Below, piece by piece: positions 1-7,138 of a DNA stretch of 9,589 bases. Below the pieces are notes generated by a model that saw only the letters and a list, made by a program, of their open reading frames with translations, was not told the origin of the DNA and made no database searches. How positions within the stretch are numbered: position 1 is the first letter of the stretch; the number at the start of each line of letters is the position of its first letter. Origin of the DNA: DATEPR01 sp036503065. Its GTDB lineage: Bacteria > Actinomycetota > Actinomycetes > Mycobacteriales > Pseudonocardiaceae. The position numbers and the translations under genes were made by a program. The stretch is from positions 1-9,589 of the forward strand of contig DASXXM010000642.1 of NCBI GenBank assembly GCA_036503065.1. The letters run 5' to 3'.

Positions 1-1008
1 CACCTGGATCGGCTGGGCACCCGCGACCTCGCCTGGTGGGAGCTGGGCAGGTCGGTGCCGCGCTGGGTGCGCACGCTCGTGAGCGCGTTCCTGGCGGGGC
101 TGTGCTTCGGGGAGACGACCGCGATCGGGAACGTGCCGGTCGACCTGGTCGCCACGTCGTACGGCCTTGATTTCGCGATTCACCGGGGACTCGTGGTCGG
201 ATTCCTGCACGGGCTGGTGACCGCGTTGGTGTTCGGCGTCGGGTACGTGGTGGTGGACGGCAGCGCGGCCATGAAGCCTTCACCGGTGCGGATACGCCTG
301 TTCGGCGGCCGGAGGGAGGCAGGCGCACGGCTCGTCGCCAGGATCGGGTCCGGAGTCCTGGTCGGTTCCACGGTCGCGGTCGGGCTCGCGCTCGTCGACC
401 GGCTCGTCGTGTCGCGGCTCGGGCTCAACGACGGACTCGGGGGAGCCAGCGGGATTGTTCCCGGAATCCTCTTCACAGTTGAGATCGGGCTCTCGGCCGG
501 ACTCGTGTTCGGCATCACGGCCTGGCTGGAAGCCCCTATCGATGTGAGCGCCGCGGTCAGCCCCGCCGACCTGTTGCGATCCAATCGCCGAAACGCGATC
601 TTCCAGTTCTTTACCTGGGCGATCGTGCTTGGAACCGTCACCGGGGTGGCGAACAACTTCACGGCCGTGGCGGGCAGCTTCGCGGCCGGGAATGTCAGCT
701 TTACATCCAGCTTCATCAACAGCGTCGGGGTCGGGCTGGTGTTCGGCATCGAAGGCGCTTTCGGGGCCGGGATCGGCTATGCGCTGTGTCTCACCGCTTG
801 GGGTCAGTGGCTGGTCCTCGCGCGCATCTGGCTCCCCCTGACGGGGAGATTGCCCTGGCGTCTGGTCGCCTTCCTGGACGACGCCTGCCGGCGCGGCGCG
901 TTGCGCCGGGCCGGCGCCGTTTACCAGTTCCGTCACGCCCGCCTCCAGGACCACCTGATCGGCGTACCGAAACTGGGCCACGACCACCCCGAGAGCGCTG
1001 CCGCATAA
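1..1008 (+). CDS. C-terminal part of a NACHT-family membrane protein (5' end cut by window edge)
   Basis: The frame is open from base 1 and ends at TAA 1006-1008, giving 335 visible residues. All of it aligns with residues 517-844 of the complete TIR-NACHT protein immediately downstream, with one extra stretch of about 7 residues near residues 225-240. What remains is the glycine-rich membrane half, with several hydrophobic segments carrying GLVFGI-type repeats, and a conserved end with the motifs FLDDACRRGALRRAG and VYQFRHARLQDHL, which I recall from actinobacterial NACHT proteins. The GTG at 55 is an internal valine codon, not a start. The N-terminal effector and the ATPase core are outside the window, so a TIR domain here is inferred from the paralogue and not seen. 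Only 25 bp separate it from the next gene, so the two are probably co-transcribed. It is not called a pseudogene, because the truncation is simply the window boundary. Confidence 0.85.
   Translation, partial: HLDRLGTRDLAWWELGRSVPRWVRTLVSAFLAGLCFGETTAIGNVPVDLVATSYGLDFAIHRGLVVGFLHGLVTALVFGVGYVVVDGSAAMKPSPVRIRLFGGRREAGARLVARIGSGVLVGSTVAVGLALVDRLVVSRLGLNDGLGGASGIVPGILFTVEIGLSAGLVFGITAWLEAPIDVSAAVSPADLLRSNRRNAIFQFFTWAIVLGTVTGVANNFTAVAGSFAAGNVSFTSSFINSVGVGLVFGIEGAFGAGIGYALCLTAWGQWLVLARIWLPLTGRLPWRLVAFLDDACRRGALRRAGAVYQFRHARLQDHLIGVPKLGHDHPESAAA
19..225 (+). repeat. Direct repeat copy A1, near-identical block of the tandem paralogues
   Basis: This block matches 2600-2806 at a constant offset of 2581 bp. 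I count 8 mismatches over 207 bases, with perfect runs at 19-103, 125-179 and 181-225. Third codon positions are conserved too, which exceeds what protein-level selection needs. It encodes the start of the membrane region. The block is coding sequence duplicated with the gene and shows no sign of being a mobile repeat. Confidence 0.85.
349..443 (+). repeat. Direct repeat copy B1 of the tandem paralogues
   Basis: This block matches 2930-3024 with a single mismatch (370 against 2951) in 95 bases, including a 73-base perfect run at 371-443. It encodes the membrane segment around GLALVDRLVVSRLGLND. The stretch between blocks A and B (about 230-348) is clearly more diverged, which gives a mosaic pattern. 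Confidence 0.85.
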
Positions 1009-1022
1009 ACCAACATCGACCT

Positions 1023-1027
1023 GGGAG
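1023..1027 (+). promoter_or_regulatory. Ribosome binding site of the TIR-NACHT gene
   Basis: GGGAG lies six bases before GTG 1034, inside the 25-bp gap after the upstream paralogue. It supports the GTG start, which also places TIR box 1 (VFINYRGEDTR) at residue 3, close to the usual position at the beginning of TIR proteins. Confidence 0.6.
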
Positions 1028-1033
1028 TTCGCG

Positions 1034-3568
1034 GTGAGCGGTGTGTTCATCAACTATCGTGGTGAGGACACCCGCAGCTACGGAGTTCTGCTGTATCGGG
1101 AACTGTCCCGGCATCTCGGCGACGATCTGGTGTTTCTGGACAGCGAGTCGATCGCGGCCGGCACGGATTTCGCGCAGGAGATTCTGGAGCGGGTCCGCTC
1201 ATGTCAGGCGCTGCTGGCGGTGATCGGCCCACACTGGCTGACCGCCACCGACCCGTCCGGCCGGCGGCGCATCGACAATCCCGATGACTGGATTCGTCGT
1301 GAGTTGGTAGTGGCGTTCGCCGTTGGTACGAGGGTCGTCCCGGTCCTGACCGACGATGCCGCGCTGCCGACGGCGGCTGAGTTGCCAGCCGACATCGCTG
1401 AACTGTCGGGTCGTCAGTTCCGGCGGCTGCGACACCGCGACGCCGGTATGGACCTCAGCCGCATCCTCACCGAGGTGACCGCGGTGGTTCACCGAGACGG
1501 GCACGTCGTCGGCGCATCGGTTCAGATGAAGCTGGATCGGCTGGCCAAGACGGCGGACGAGCTCGCCGAGGTGGTCGCGGACCGTTGGCGACAAGAGGAG
1601 GAACGACGGAAGATCCAGGATCCGCTGCCGCTGCCCGTGCGGTGGGAAACGGCGGACGAGGCCGTGATGGACCACTGGGCCAACATCCGTCTGGTGCCGG
1701 CCGGCGAGACGGCCGAGCCCTTGGACCTGAACGGACGCCTGGATCAGATCGCCGATGTCTACAAACGGATTCCGTCGCGCCGTCTGGTGGTGTTGGGTAG
1801 GGCCGGCTCCGGGAAGACCATCCTGAGCCTGCGGTTCGTGCTGGATCTGCTGCACAGCCGTGGTGCCGGCGAACCCGTGCCGGAGATCTTCAGTGTCGGG
1901 TCCTGGAATCCCGCCATCGACCCGCTGAAGGACTGGCTGAGCGGCCGGCTCAGCCGTGATCAGCCCGGCCTGGCCTTGGTGGGTGCCAATGGGGAGACGC
2001 TGGCCGCCGCGCTGGTCAGGCGGGGCTTGATCCTGCCCGTCCTGGACGGATTCGACGAGATCGCCGCCGGTCTGCGCGCCGCCGCCCTGCGGGAACTGTC
2101 CGCCACCACCCTGCCGTTGGTACTCACCAGTCGTTCCCAGGAATACGCGGACGCGGTCGCCGGAACAAGAGGTCTGACCCGTGCGGCCGCGATCGAGCTG
2201 AACGATCTCACCCTGGACGGCATGGCGGACTACCTGCTGCGCAGCAGCCCCAGAACCGCCACTCCCGAATGGCACCAGGTACTGGCCGAGTTGCGCCGCA
2301 ATCCCGAAATCCCGGCCAGTGCCAATCTCACCAGGGTGCTGACCACGCCGCTGATGGTCGCGCTCGCCCGCGCGGTCTACAGCGAGAGCGACACGACCCC
2401 GGCGAACAGGCCGGTAATGCTGTTGGACACCAGCCGGTTCAGCACATCACAAGGGCTTGAGGACCACTTGCTGGGCAGCTTCATCCCGTCGGTCTATCGC
2501 CAGTCCAGCGACCCGCATACTGCGCTTCCCCGGAGTTGGAGCCCGGAGCGCGCGCAACGTTGGCTGGGCTATCTCGCCGCGCACCTCGATCAGCTCGGTA
2601 CCCGCGACCTCGCCTGGTGGGAGCTGGGCAGGTCGGTGCCGCGCTGGGTGCGCACGCTCGTGAGCGCGTTCCTGGCGGGGCTGTCCTTCGGAGTCGTGAC
2701 CGCGGTCGGGAACGTGCCGGTCGACCTGGTCGCCACGTCGTACGGCCTTGATTTCGCGATCCACCGGGGACTCGTGGTCGGATTCCTGCACGGGCTGGTG
2801 ACCGCGCTGCTGTTCGGTAGCCTGTACCGGCTAGCGGACGGCAATGAAGTGATGAAGCCGTCGCCGGTGCGGGTGCGCCTGTTCGGCGGCCCGAGGCAGA
2901 CGCGCCGACGGTTCGTCGCAAGAATCACGTCCGGAGTCCTGGTCGGTTCCGCGGTCGCGGTCGGGCTCGCGCTCGTCGACCGGCTCGTCGTGTCGCGGCT
3001 CGGGCTCAACGACGGACTCGGGGGCGCCGGCGGGATCCTTCCGGCGATCGTGTTCACGGTTGAGCTCGGGCTCTCGGTCGGACTCGTGTTCGGCATCATG
3101 ACCTGGCTGGAATCCCCGATCGACCTGAGTGCCACCGTGAGCCCGGCCGACCTGTTGCGGTCCAATCGCACGAACGTGATCTCCCAGTTCCTTGTCTGGG
3201 TGATCGTGCTCGGGACCGTGGGCGGGGTGGCGAACAGCTTCCTGGCCGGGGCGGGCAGCCTCACAGCCGGCCTCGTTCGCAGCATCGAGGTCGGGCTGGT
3301 GTTCGGCCTCGAAGGCGCCTTCGGCGCCGGAGTCGGCTACGGGCTCTGCTTGACCGCCTGGGGACAGTGGGTGGTTCTCGCTCGTATCTGGCTCCCGTTG
3401 ACGGGGCGATTACCGTGGCGTCTGGTCGCCTTCTTGGATGATGCCTGCCAACGCGGCGCGTTGCGCCGGGCCGGCGCCGTATACCAGTTCCGCCACGCCC
3501 GGCTCCAGGACCACCTGATCGGGATACCGAAACTGGGCCACGACCATCCCGAAAGCGCCGCCGCATGA
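1034..3568 (+). CDS. TIR-NACHT-transmembrane protein (bacterial NLR-like, predicted immune effector)
   Basis: The protein has 844 residues, starting at GTG 1034 with GGGAG at 1023-1027 six bases upstream. Residues 3-107 are a TIR domain: box 1 is VFINYRGEDTR, and E90 in DDWIRRELVVAF sits where the NADase glutamate lies in SARM1-like TIRs. Residues about 245-450 are a NACHT/STAND ATPase core, with Walker A GRAGSGKT (255-262), Walker B LPVLDGFDE (334-342) and a sensor-like LVLTSR (362-367). Residues about 535-790 contain roughly six or more glycine-rich hydrophobic segments, so membrane insertion is likely. The last 50 residues are a conserved family end (FLDDACQRGALRRAG, VYQFRHARLQDHL). From family knowledge, NACHT proteins oligomerise on sensing a trigger, and TIR domains cleave NAD or make signalling nucleotides. 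Anti-phage or abortive-infection activity is inferred. No separate sensor repeats (WD40, TPR, LRR) are seen, so the membrane region may be the sensor or the anchor. Confidence 0.9.
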   Translation: MSGVFINYRGEDTRSYGVLLYRELSRHLGDDLVFLDSESIAAGTDFAQEILERVRSCQALLAVIGPHWLTATDPSGRRRIDNPDDWIRRELVVAFAVGTRVVPVLTDDAALPTAAELPADIAELSGRQFRRLRHRDAGMDLSRILTEVTAVVHRDGHVVGASVQMKLDRLAKTADELAEVVADRWRQEEERRKIQDPLPLPVRWETADEAVMDHWANIRLVPAGETAEPLDLNGRLDQIADVYKRIPSRRLVVLGRAGSGKTILSLRFVLDLLHSRGAGEPVPEIFSVGSWNPAIDPLKDWLSGRLSRDQPGLALVGANGETLAAALVRRGLILPVLDGFDEIAAGLRAAALRELSATTLPLVLTSRSQEYADAVAGTRGLTRAAAIELNDLTLDGMADYLLRSSPRTATPEWHQVLAELRRNPEIPASANLTRVLTTPLMVALARAVYSESDTTPANRPVMLLDTSRFSTSQGLEDHLLGSFIPSVYRQSSDPHTALPRSWSPERAQRWLGYLAAHLDQLGTRDLAWWELGRSVPRWVRTLVSAFLAGLSFGVVTAVGNVPVDLVATSYGLDFAIHRGLVVGFLHGLVTALLFGSLYRLADGNEVMKPSPVRVRLFGGPRQTRRRFVARITSGVLVGSAVAVGLALVDRLVVSRLGLNDGLGGAGGILPAIVFTVELGLSVGLVFGIMTWLESPIDLSATVSPADLLRSNRTNVISQFLVWVIVLGTVGGVANSFLAGAGSLTAGLVRSIEVGLVFGLEGAFGAGVGYGLCLTAWGQWVVLARIWLPLTGRLPWRLVAFLDDACQRGALRRAGAVYQFRHARLQDHLIGIPKLGHDHPESAAA
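2600..2806 (+). repeat. Direct repeat copy A2, near-identical block of the tandem paralogues
   Basis: This is the partner of 19-225, lying inside the complete TIR-NACHT gene at about codons 523-591. Mismatches cluster around 2685-2705, where the encoded residues also differ (ETTAI against VVTAV). Confidence 0.85.
2930..3024 (+). repeat. Direct repeat copy B2 of the tandem paralogues
   Basis: This is the partner of 349-443 within the complete TIR-NACHT gene, at about codons 633-664. Past this point the paralogues diverge again, including an in-frame length difference of seven codons around 3250-3290. Confidence 0.85.
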
Positions 3569-3812
3569 ACGGCGTTCAGTGTGGCCGAAATGGTCATCCC
3601 GGCGCGTCACGTGGTCGTCACCCCGGGGTCGTCGCGAATCCGCACCCGCAGTGGGACGGCCGCATGACGAAGGCGTGACGGATGGCTCGTCATCATTGGC
3701 TGAACGATCGCCCGCCGGACAGCGGACCGTCCAGCCGCCCGACCCGGGCAGTCACCGTGTCGGCGGCGGACGCGGATCGTGTTGTCGCCCACCAGGTTTG
3801 GGGGATCATATA
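3569..3812 (+). other. Intergenic spacer between the TIR-NACHT and sugar dehydrogenase genes
   Basis: This 244-bp stretch holds no convincing gene. The TIR-NACHT stop lies inside a perfect palindrome, TGAACG-G-CGTTCA at 3566-3578. A second palindrome, ACCCCGGGGT, is at 3620-3629. The last bases (3805-3814) are unusually AT-rich for this DNA. A promoter for the dehydrogenase is plausible here, because the upstream gene belongs to a different functional group, but I cannot place a -35/-10 pair. No T-tailed terminator is visible. Confidence 0.5.
3800..3805 (+). promoter_or_regulatory. Ribosome binding site of the nucleotide-sugar dehydrogenase
   Basis: GGGGGA lies seven bases before GTG 3813. 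It fixes the start at 3813 against the much longer in-frame extension back to 3579, whose extra 78 residues are low-complexity and precede the Rossmann fold without any family counterpart. Confidence 0.6.
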
Positions 3813-5132
3813 GTGTGCGCACAACCCGTACCGTCGCCGCTCGGGGTCGTCACCGTGGTGGGTATCGGATATGCGGGGTTGCCGCTGGCTGTACGCGCGG
3901 CCGCGATCGGGCATCGAGTGTGGGGCTTGGACATCGACCAGGCAAGAGTGGCGGCGGTCAACGCGGGTGTCTCGCCGGTCGAAACCGTCCCGAGTGGCGA
4001 GCTCCGGGGCGTTCGGGATCTGCTGACGGCGACCGGCGATCCGGCGTGCATCGCAGCCAGTGGAACCGTTGTCATCTGTGTGCCGAGTCCGCTGGATACC
4101 ATGGGCAGGCCGGATTTCGGTCCGTTGACCCGCGCGGTGCGCACGGTGCGGGATCACCTGCGGGCAGGCCAACTCGTCATCGTCGAGTCGACGACATCCC
4201 CAGGTACGACGGAAGGTCTGGTACGACGAACCCTGGAACAGTCGTCGCTGCGCGCCGGACATGACTTCACCCTTGCCTACTCGCCCGAGCGCGTGGATCC
4301 GGGCAACACCCGGTTCGGTCTGGTGAACACACCCAAGGTGGTCGGCGGGTTCACGGCGGCCTGCGGGTACCGTGCCGCCGAGTTCTACCGGCCAATGGTC
4401 GGCGGGGTCTATGTCACCAGAGGACTGCGTGAGGCCGAGGCGGCCAAGATCCTTGAGAACACCTTCCGGCAGGTCAACATCGGGCTGGTCAACGAGTTCG
4501 CGCAGATCTGCGATCGGCTGCGGATCGACGTCTGGGACACGTTGGCGGCGGCGGCGACCAAGCCGTTCGGCTACCTGCCGTTCTATCCGGGACCGGGCGT
4601 GGGCGGTCACTGCATTCCCGAGGACCCGATGTACATCGTCCATCTGGTCAGTGAACTGGGTGGCCGGTTCAGCCTGGCCGAGTTGGCGCAACAGATCAAC
4701 GCCGGAATGCCGTCCTGGTTCGCGCATCGGATCTGCAAGCGACTGGGTGACCGGATCGGCTCGCATGTCGGCGCGCGCGTGCTGTTGCTCGGTGTTACCT
4801 ACAAGCCGGACATCGCCGACATCCGTAACTCACCGGCGATCGAGCTTGCCCGCGAACTGGAGAGCCAGGGAGTGCTTGTCTCGTTTCACGATCCGCACAT
4901 CGACGAACTCGTGGTGGGCGGTGCTCCGCTGCGGCGGGTGACCGACCTCGCCGACGCGATCCGCCGGTCGAGCCTGACCGTGCTGCTCAAACGGCATCGT
5001 GAATACACCGACGACATGCTCGCCACGGTGGCGCGACTGTTCGACACGACGGGGTGGTCGGCGGCCTCAGCGCATGCCGAGCGCGGCGGCGAGCGCGGGG
5101 AACTCGGCCTCGGTGGGCGCGGTGACGCGTAG
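3813..5132 (+). CDS. UDP-glucose/GDP-mannose dehydrogenase family nucleotide-sugar dehydrogenase (WecC/WbpA-like)
   Basis: The protein has 439 residues from GTG 3813. The family oxidises C6 of a nucleotide sugar to a uronate in two steps with 2 NAD+. The N-terminal Rossmann fold has GIGYAG (17-22), with D40 at the end of strand 2 for the NAD ribose. Other family motifs are E125 in ESTTSPGTTE, SPERVDPG (157-164), the helix with K212 in AAKILENTFRQVNIGLVNE, and the catalytic cysteine C267 in PGPGVGGHCIPEDP. The C-terminal UDP-binding domain has GVTYKPDIADIRNSPA (327-342). The FYPGPGVGGHCIP wording resembles UDP-GlcNAc/UDP-ManNAc dehydrogenases more than UDP-glucose dehydrogenase, but the substrate is not proven. 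The last 22 codons, rich in Gly, Arg and Glu, are antisense to the aminotransferase end and look like a recent read-through tail. It may serve the same pathway as the convergent operon. Confidence 0.93.
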   Translation: MCAQPVPSPLGVVTVVGIGYAGLPLAVRAAAIGHRVWGLDIDQARVAAVNAGVSPVETVPSGELRGVRDLLTATGDPACIAASGTVVICVPSPLDTMGRPDFGPLTRAVRTVRDHLRAGQLVIVESTTSPGTTEGLVRRTLEQSSLRAGHDFTLAYSPERVDPGNTRFGLVNTPKVVGGFTAACGYRAAEFYRPMVGGVYVTRGLREAEAAKILENTFRQVNIGLVNEFAQICDRLRIDVWDTLAAAATKPFGYLPFYPGPGVGGHCIPEDPMYIVHLVSELGGRFSLAELAQQINAGMPSWFAHRICKRLGDRIGSHVGARVLLLGVTYKPDIADIRNSPAIELARELESQGVLVSFHDPHIDELVVGGAPLRRVTDLADAIRRSSLTVLLKRHREYTDDMLATVARLFDTTGWSAASAHAERGGERGELGLGGRGDA

Positions 5133-6119
5133 GCCGGACCGGCTACCGGCTTTCCGGCCGGCGAAGGCTCGGACGACCACGCCTGCCCGCAGCAGGTCGG
5201 CGTGCGCCGACACCGGATCTCCCGTGTGGACGAACCGGAAGTGCACCGGCACCCCGGTGACGGCGCCCGGGTAGCGGTCGCTCAGCAGGGTTTCCATCCG
5301 ACGCGCCGTTCGCAGCAACCGGGTTCGTGTCTCGGCGGCCCAGGCGGCTGAGTGCAGCGCTGCGTGCGCGACCAGCGCGTCCAGGTGGGAGATGGGCCAG
5401 TTCACGCGCTGGGCCGCGACCATCGCACGGAGCCGCGCGTCGTGTGTCCACAGTGCACCGGTTCGGGTGCCGGCGATGCCGAACAGCTTGTTCGGGGAGA
5501 GCAGCACGACGAGGTTGCGGACGCACGTCCGGACCATCGAGCCGTTGGTTCCCTCGGCGGTGAAGTCGGCGTATGCCTCGTCGACGATCAGTGTGGAGCG
5601 TGGCCGTGCGCGACACACGGCGGCCAGCTCGTCCGGCGGGATGTGGATGCCCAGCGGGTTGTTCGGGTTGGACAACACGAGATGGTCGTATCGCCGCATG
5701 GCGTCGGCGAGCCGGGCCAACCGGCCTTCTGCCGTGTCGATCGTGTCGGCCGGTGCCGGCAGGTGGTGACCGAACAGCCGCATGGTGTCGGTGTAGTCCG
5801 GTGTGAGCACCGCGACGCGGTGGCGCGGCAGCGTCCGGGCGAACATGGTCAGGAAGTCGGTGATCCCGCGACCCGCGACCAGATCAGCGGCGGGCACGTC
5901 GAGATAGTCGGCGTAGGCCGTGACGAACAGTTCCTCGGCCTGGTAGGGGTGGGGCAGGAGCCGGGCCGGGTCCGCCGAACGCAGCGCCGCCGCGACCGCG
6001 GGTGGCGGGCCGTACCGGTTGGCGCAGGTGCTCAGGTCGAGCAGGCGGTCGGCGTCCGGCAGCCCGCGCAGGTCGCCGCCCTGCCGGACGGTGACGTCCT
6101 GGGATGCCCGACTGCTCAT
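5067..6119 (-). CDS. HisC/CobD-like PLP-dependent aminotransferase (class I/II fold)
   Basis: The protein has 350 residues, starting at ATG 6119, which overlaps the kinase stop as ATGA. It is a fold-type I PLP enzyme most like histidinol-phosphate aminotransferase and CobD. The N-terminal STCANRYGPPPAV (31-43) matches the NPYGPP opening. It also has VLSNPNNPLG (148-157, N154), VDEAYADF (179-186, D180 for the PLP pyridine nitrogen), SPNKLFGIAGTRTG with Schiff-base K211 and phosphate-side R219, and GLRVTAPTE with substrate-binding R331. The length is normal for HisC. HisC and CobD act on phosphorylated substrates, so coupling to the upstream HprK-like kinase suggests a phosphorylated amino-acid or amino-alcohol substrate; that is inference. 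A true histidine-pathway role is less likely, as no his genes are near. It is the last gene of the operon, and its 3' end overlaps the dehydrogenase by 66 bp. Confidence 0.88.
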   Translation of the reverse strand: MSSRASQDVTVRQGGDLRGLPDADRLLDLSTCANRYGPPPAVAAALRSADPARLLPHPYQAEELFVTAYADYLDVPAADLVAGRGITDFLTMFARTLPRHRVAVLTPDYTDTMRLFGHHLPAPADTIDTAEGRLARLADAMRRYDHLVLSNPNNPLGIHIPPDELAAVCRARPRSTLIVDEAYADFTAEGTNGSMVRTCVRNLVVLLSPNKLFGIAGTRTGALWTHDARLRAMVAAQRVNWPISHLDALVAHAALHSAAWAAETRTRLLRTARRMETLLSDRYPGAVTGVPVHFRFVHTGDPVSAHADLLRAGVVVRAFAGRKAGSRSGLRVTAPTEAEFPALAAALGMR

Positions 6120-7129
6120 GCGTACATCCACTCGGTGCGGACCATGTCCACACCGCCGGGTGCGACGTCGACCCGGAAGGCCGGCACTCCGACCGGATCG
6201 ATGCCGTTCACCACGACGTCGTGGCCAACGCCCAGCCATTCGGTGCACCAGCGGACGTCCCCGTCGAGCCGTTCGGTGGCCAGCAGATCGGCCAGTTCCC
6301 GCGGTTCGAGCGGCCGGCTCCGGGACCGCGCCAGGTCCGCCGTGAACCGCACGGCGAAGATCGTGCCCAGCGGCGCAGTCGGGACGACCGGCACGCCGAA
6401 GGCGTCGGCGATGGCCTGGACCGGTGCGAACAGCTTGCCGGGGTCGCCGGCGCGGGTCGTCCCGACGTTGTCCACGTGCAGCGCCACCCGCCGGGCGGAC
6501 AACGGGGCGAGTTCCGGGAACAACGCCAGTGTCGTACCGCGCAGGCCCGCCGCGACCGGCAGCGATCGCACCATGGGTGCCTCGCCGTACCGGCATCGGA
6601 CGAACAGCTTGTCGTTCGCCATCAGGCCGGCACCGTCACGCAGCAGACCGAGCAAGGTCGTGGTCTTGCCAGCTCGCTTCGGCCCCATCAGCAGGATCGC
6701 CCGACCGGTCGGGCCGACCAGACCGGCGGCATGCACCGGAACCCAACCATCGTCAAGCAGCTGACGGGAGAGGAGCATCCGAATCTCGCGCTCTACAATG
6801 GACTGACTGCCCCGGTCCAGCCCGGCCAGCACCAGCGTCCGCCCGAGTGTGACACCGGTGGCCGGCGACGGCCCGGAACCGGCGGTCCGCACAGTGACGC
6901 CGCCGTTCGCCGCCGCTGTCGCCAGTAGCGCGTCGTGGCGGCACGGGTCCACGACGCAGTGCAGCGTGTGCGCACCCGGTGCCCGACCGGGCCGGATGTC
7001 GACGAAGCCGGCGTACGCGGCCAGCACGGCCAGGCCGACCGCGGGGTCCACGAACGACACGGTGAGATCCAGCGGCGGATCGACCAGGCGCAGGTGGTCC
7101 ACGCGGTCCGGGGAGTCACCGCTGGCCAC
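6116..7129 (-). CDS. HprK-like P-loop kinase (HPr kinase/phosphorylase-related)
   Basis: The protein has 337 residues from GTG 7129, with GAGGA (7139-7143) nine bases upstream and overlapping the Nudix stop. The N-terminal 125 residues are a variable domain I do not recognise. From about 130 the HprK-like core begins: WVPVHAAGLV with H133 before the P-loop, then LLMGPKRAGKTTT (147-158, K155, T156). Next is GLMANDKLFV, whose D173 fits the acidic residue after the P-loop in this family. HprK-related kinases outside sugar regulation sit in biosynthetic loci and phosphorylate peptides (for example lasso peptide tails) or small molecules. There is no sign of the full HPr-binding domain, so regulation of the PTS is unlikely. 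The substrate is unknown. The stop overlaps the aminotransferase start by 4 bp, so the two products are probably made in similar amounts and act together. Confidence 0.75.
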   Translation of the reverse strand: MASGDSPDRVDHLRLVDPPLDLTVSFVDPAVGLAVLAAYAGFVDIRPGRAPGAHTLHCVVDPCRHDALLATAAANGGVTVRTAGSGPSPATGVTLGRTLVLAGLDRGSQSIVEREIRMLLSRQLLDDGWVPVHAAGLVGPTGRAILLMGPKRAGKTTTLLGLLRDGAGLMANDKLFVRCRYGEAPMVRSLPVAAGLRGTTLALFPELAPLSARRVALHVDNVGTTRAGDPGKLFAPVQAIADAFGVPVVPTAPLGTIFAVRFTADLARSRSRPLEPRELADLLATERLDGDVRWCTEWLGVGHDVVVNGIDPVGVPAFRVDVAPGGVDMVRTEWMYA

Positions 7130-7138
7130 GGGACCGTG

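Noticed and set aside
1..1008. First gene as a truncated pseudogene of the TIR-NACHT gene
   Set aside because: The frame is open to the window edge and fully collinear with the paralogue, so the missing 5' part is explained by the window boundary.
1199..2275. 358-codon - strand open frame
   Set aside because: It is antisense to the TIR and NACHT domains, Gln/Gly/Arg-rich, and without a recognisable fold.
3590..3667. 25-codon ORF in the spacer as a leader peptide or RiPP precursor
   Set aside because: It has no ribosome binding site and no attenuator-like structure or precursor features.
3579..3812. N-terminal extension of the dehydrogenase back to GTG 3579
   Set aside because: The extra 78 residues are low-complexity with no family counterpart, and GTG 3813 has a good ribosome binding site just before the Rossmann strand.
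3809..3814. TATAGT as a -10 promoter element
   Set aside because: It matches the consensus well but overlaps the GTG start, has no -35 at a suitable distance, and transcription from it would miss the start codon.
3607..3822. 71-codon - strand ORF divergent from the dehydrogenase
   Set aside because: It has no ribosome binding site or motif. It is Arg-rich, overlaps the dehydrogenase start, and is probably chance.
5352..6764. 470-codon + strand open frame
   Set aside because: It is antisense to the aminotransferase and kinase genes, both of which have clear motifs. Its protein is Arg/Gly/Ser-rich without domains, typical of high-GC shadow frames.
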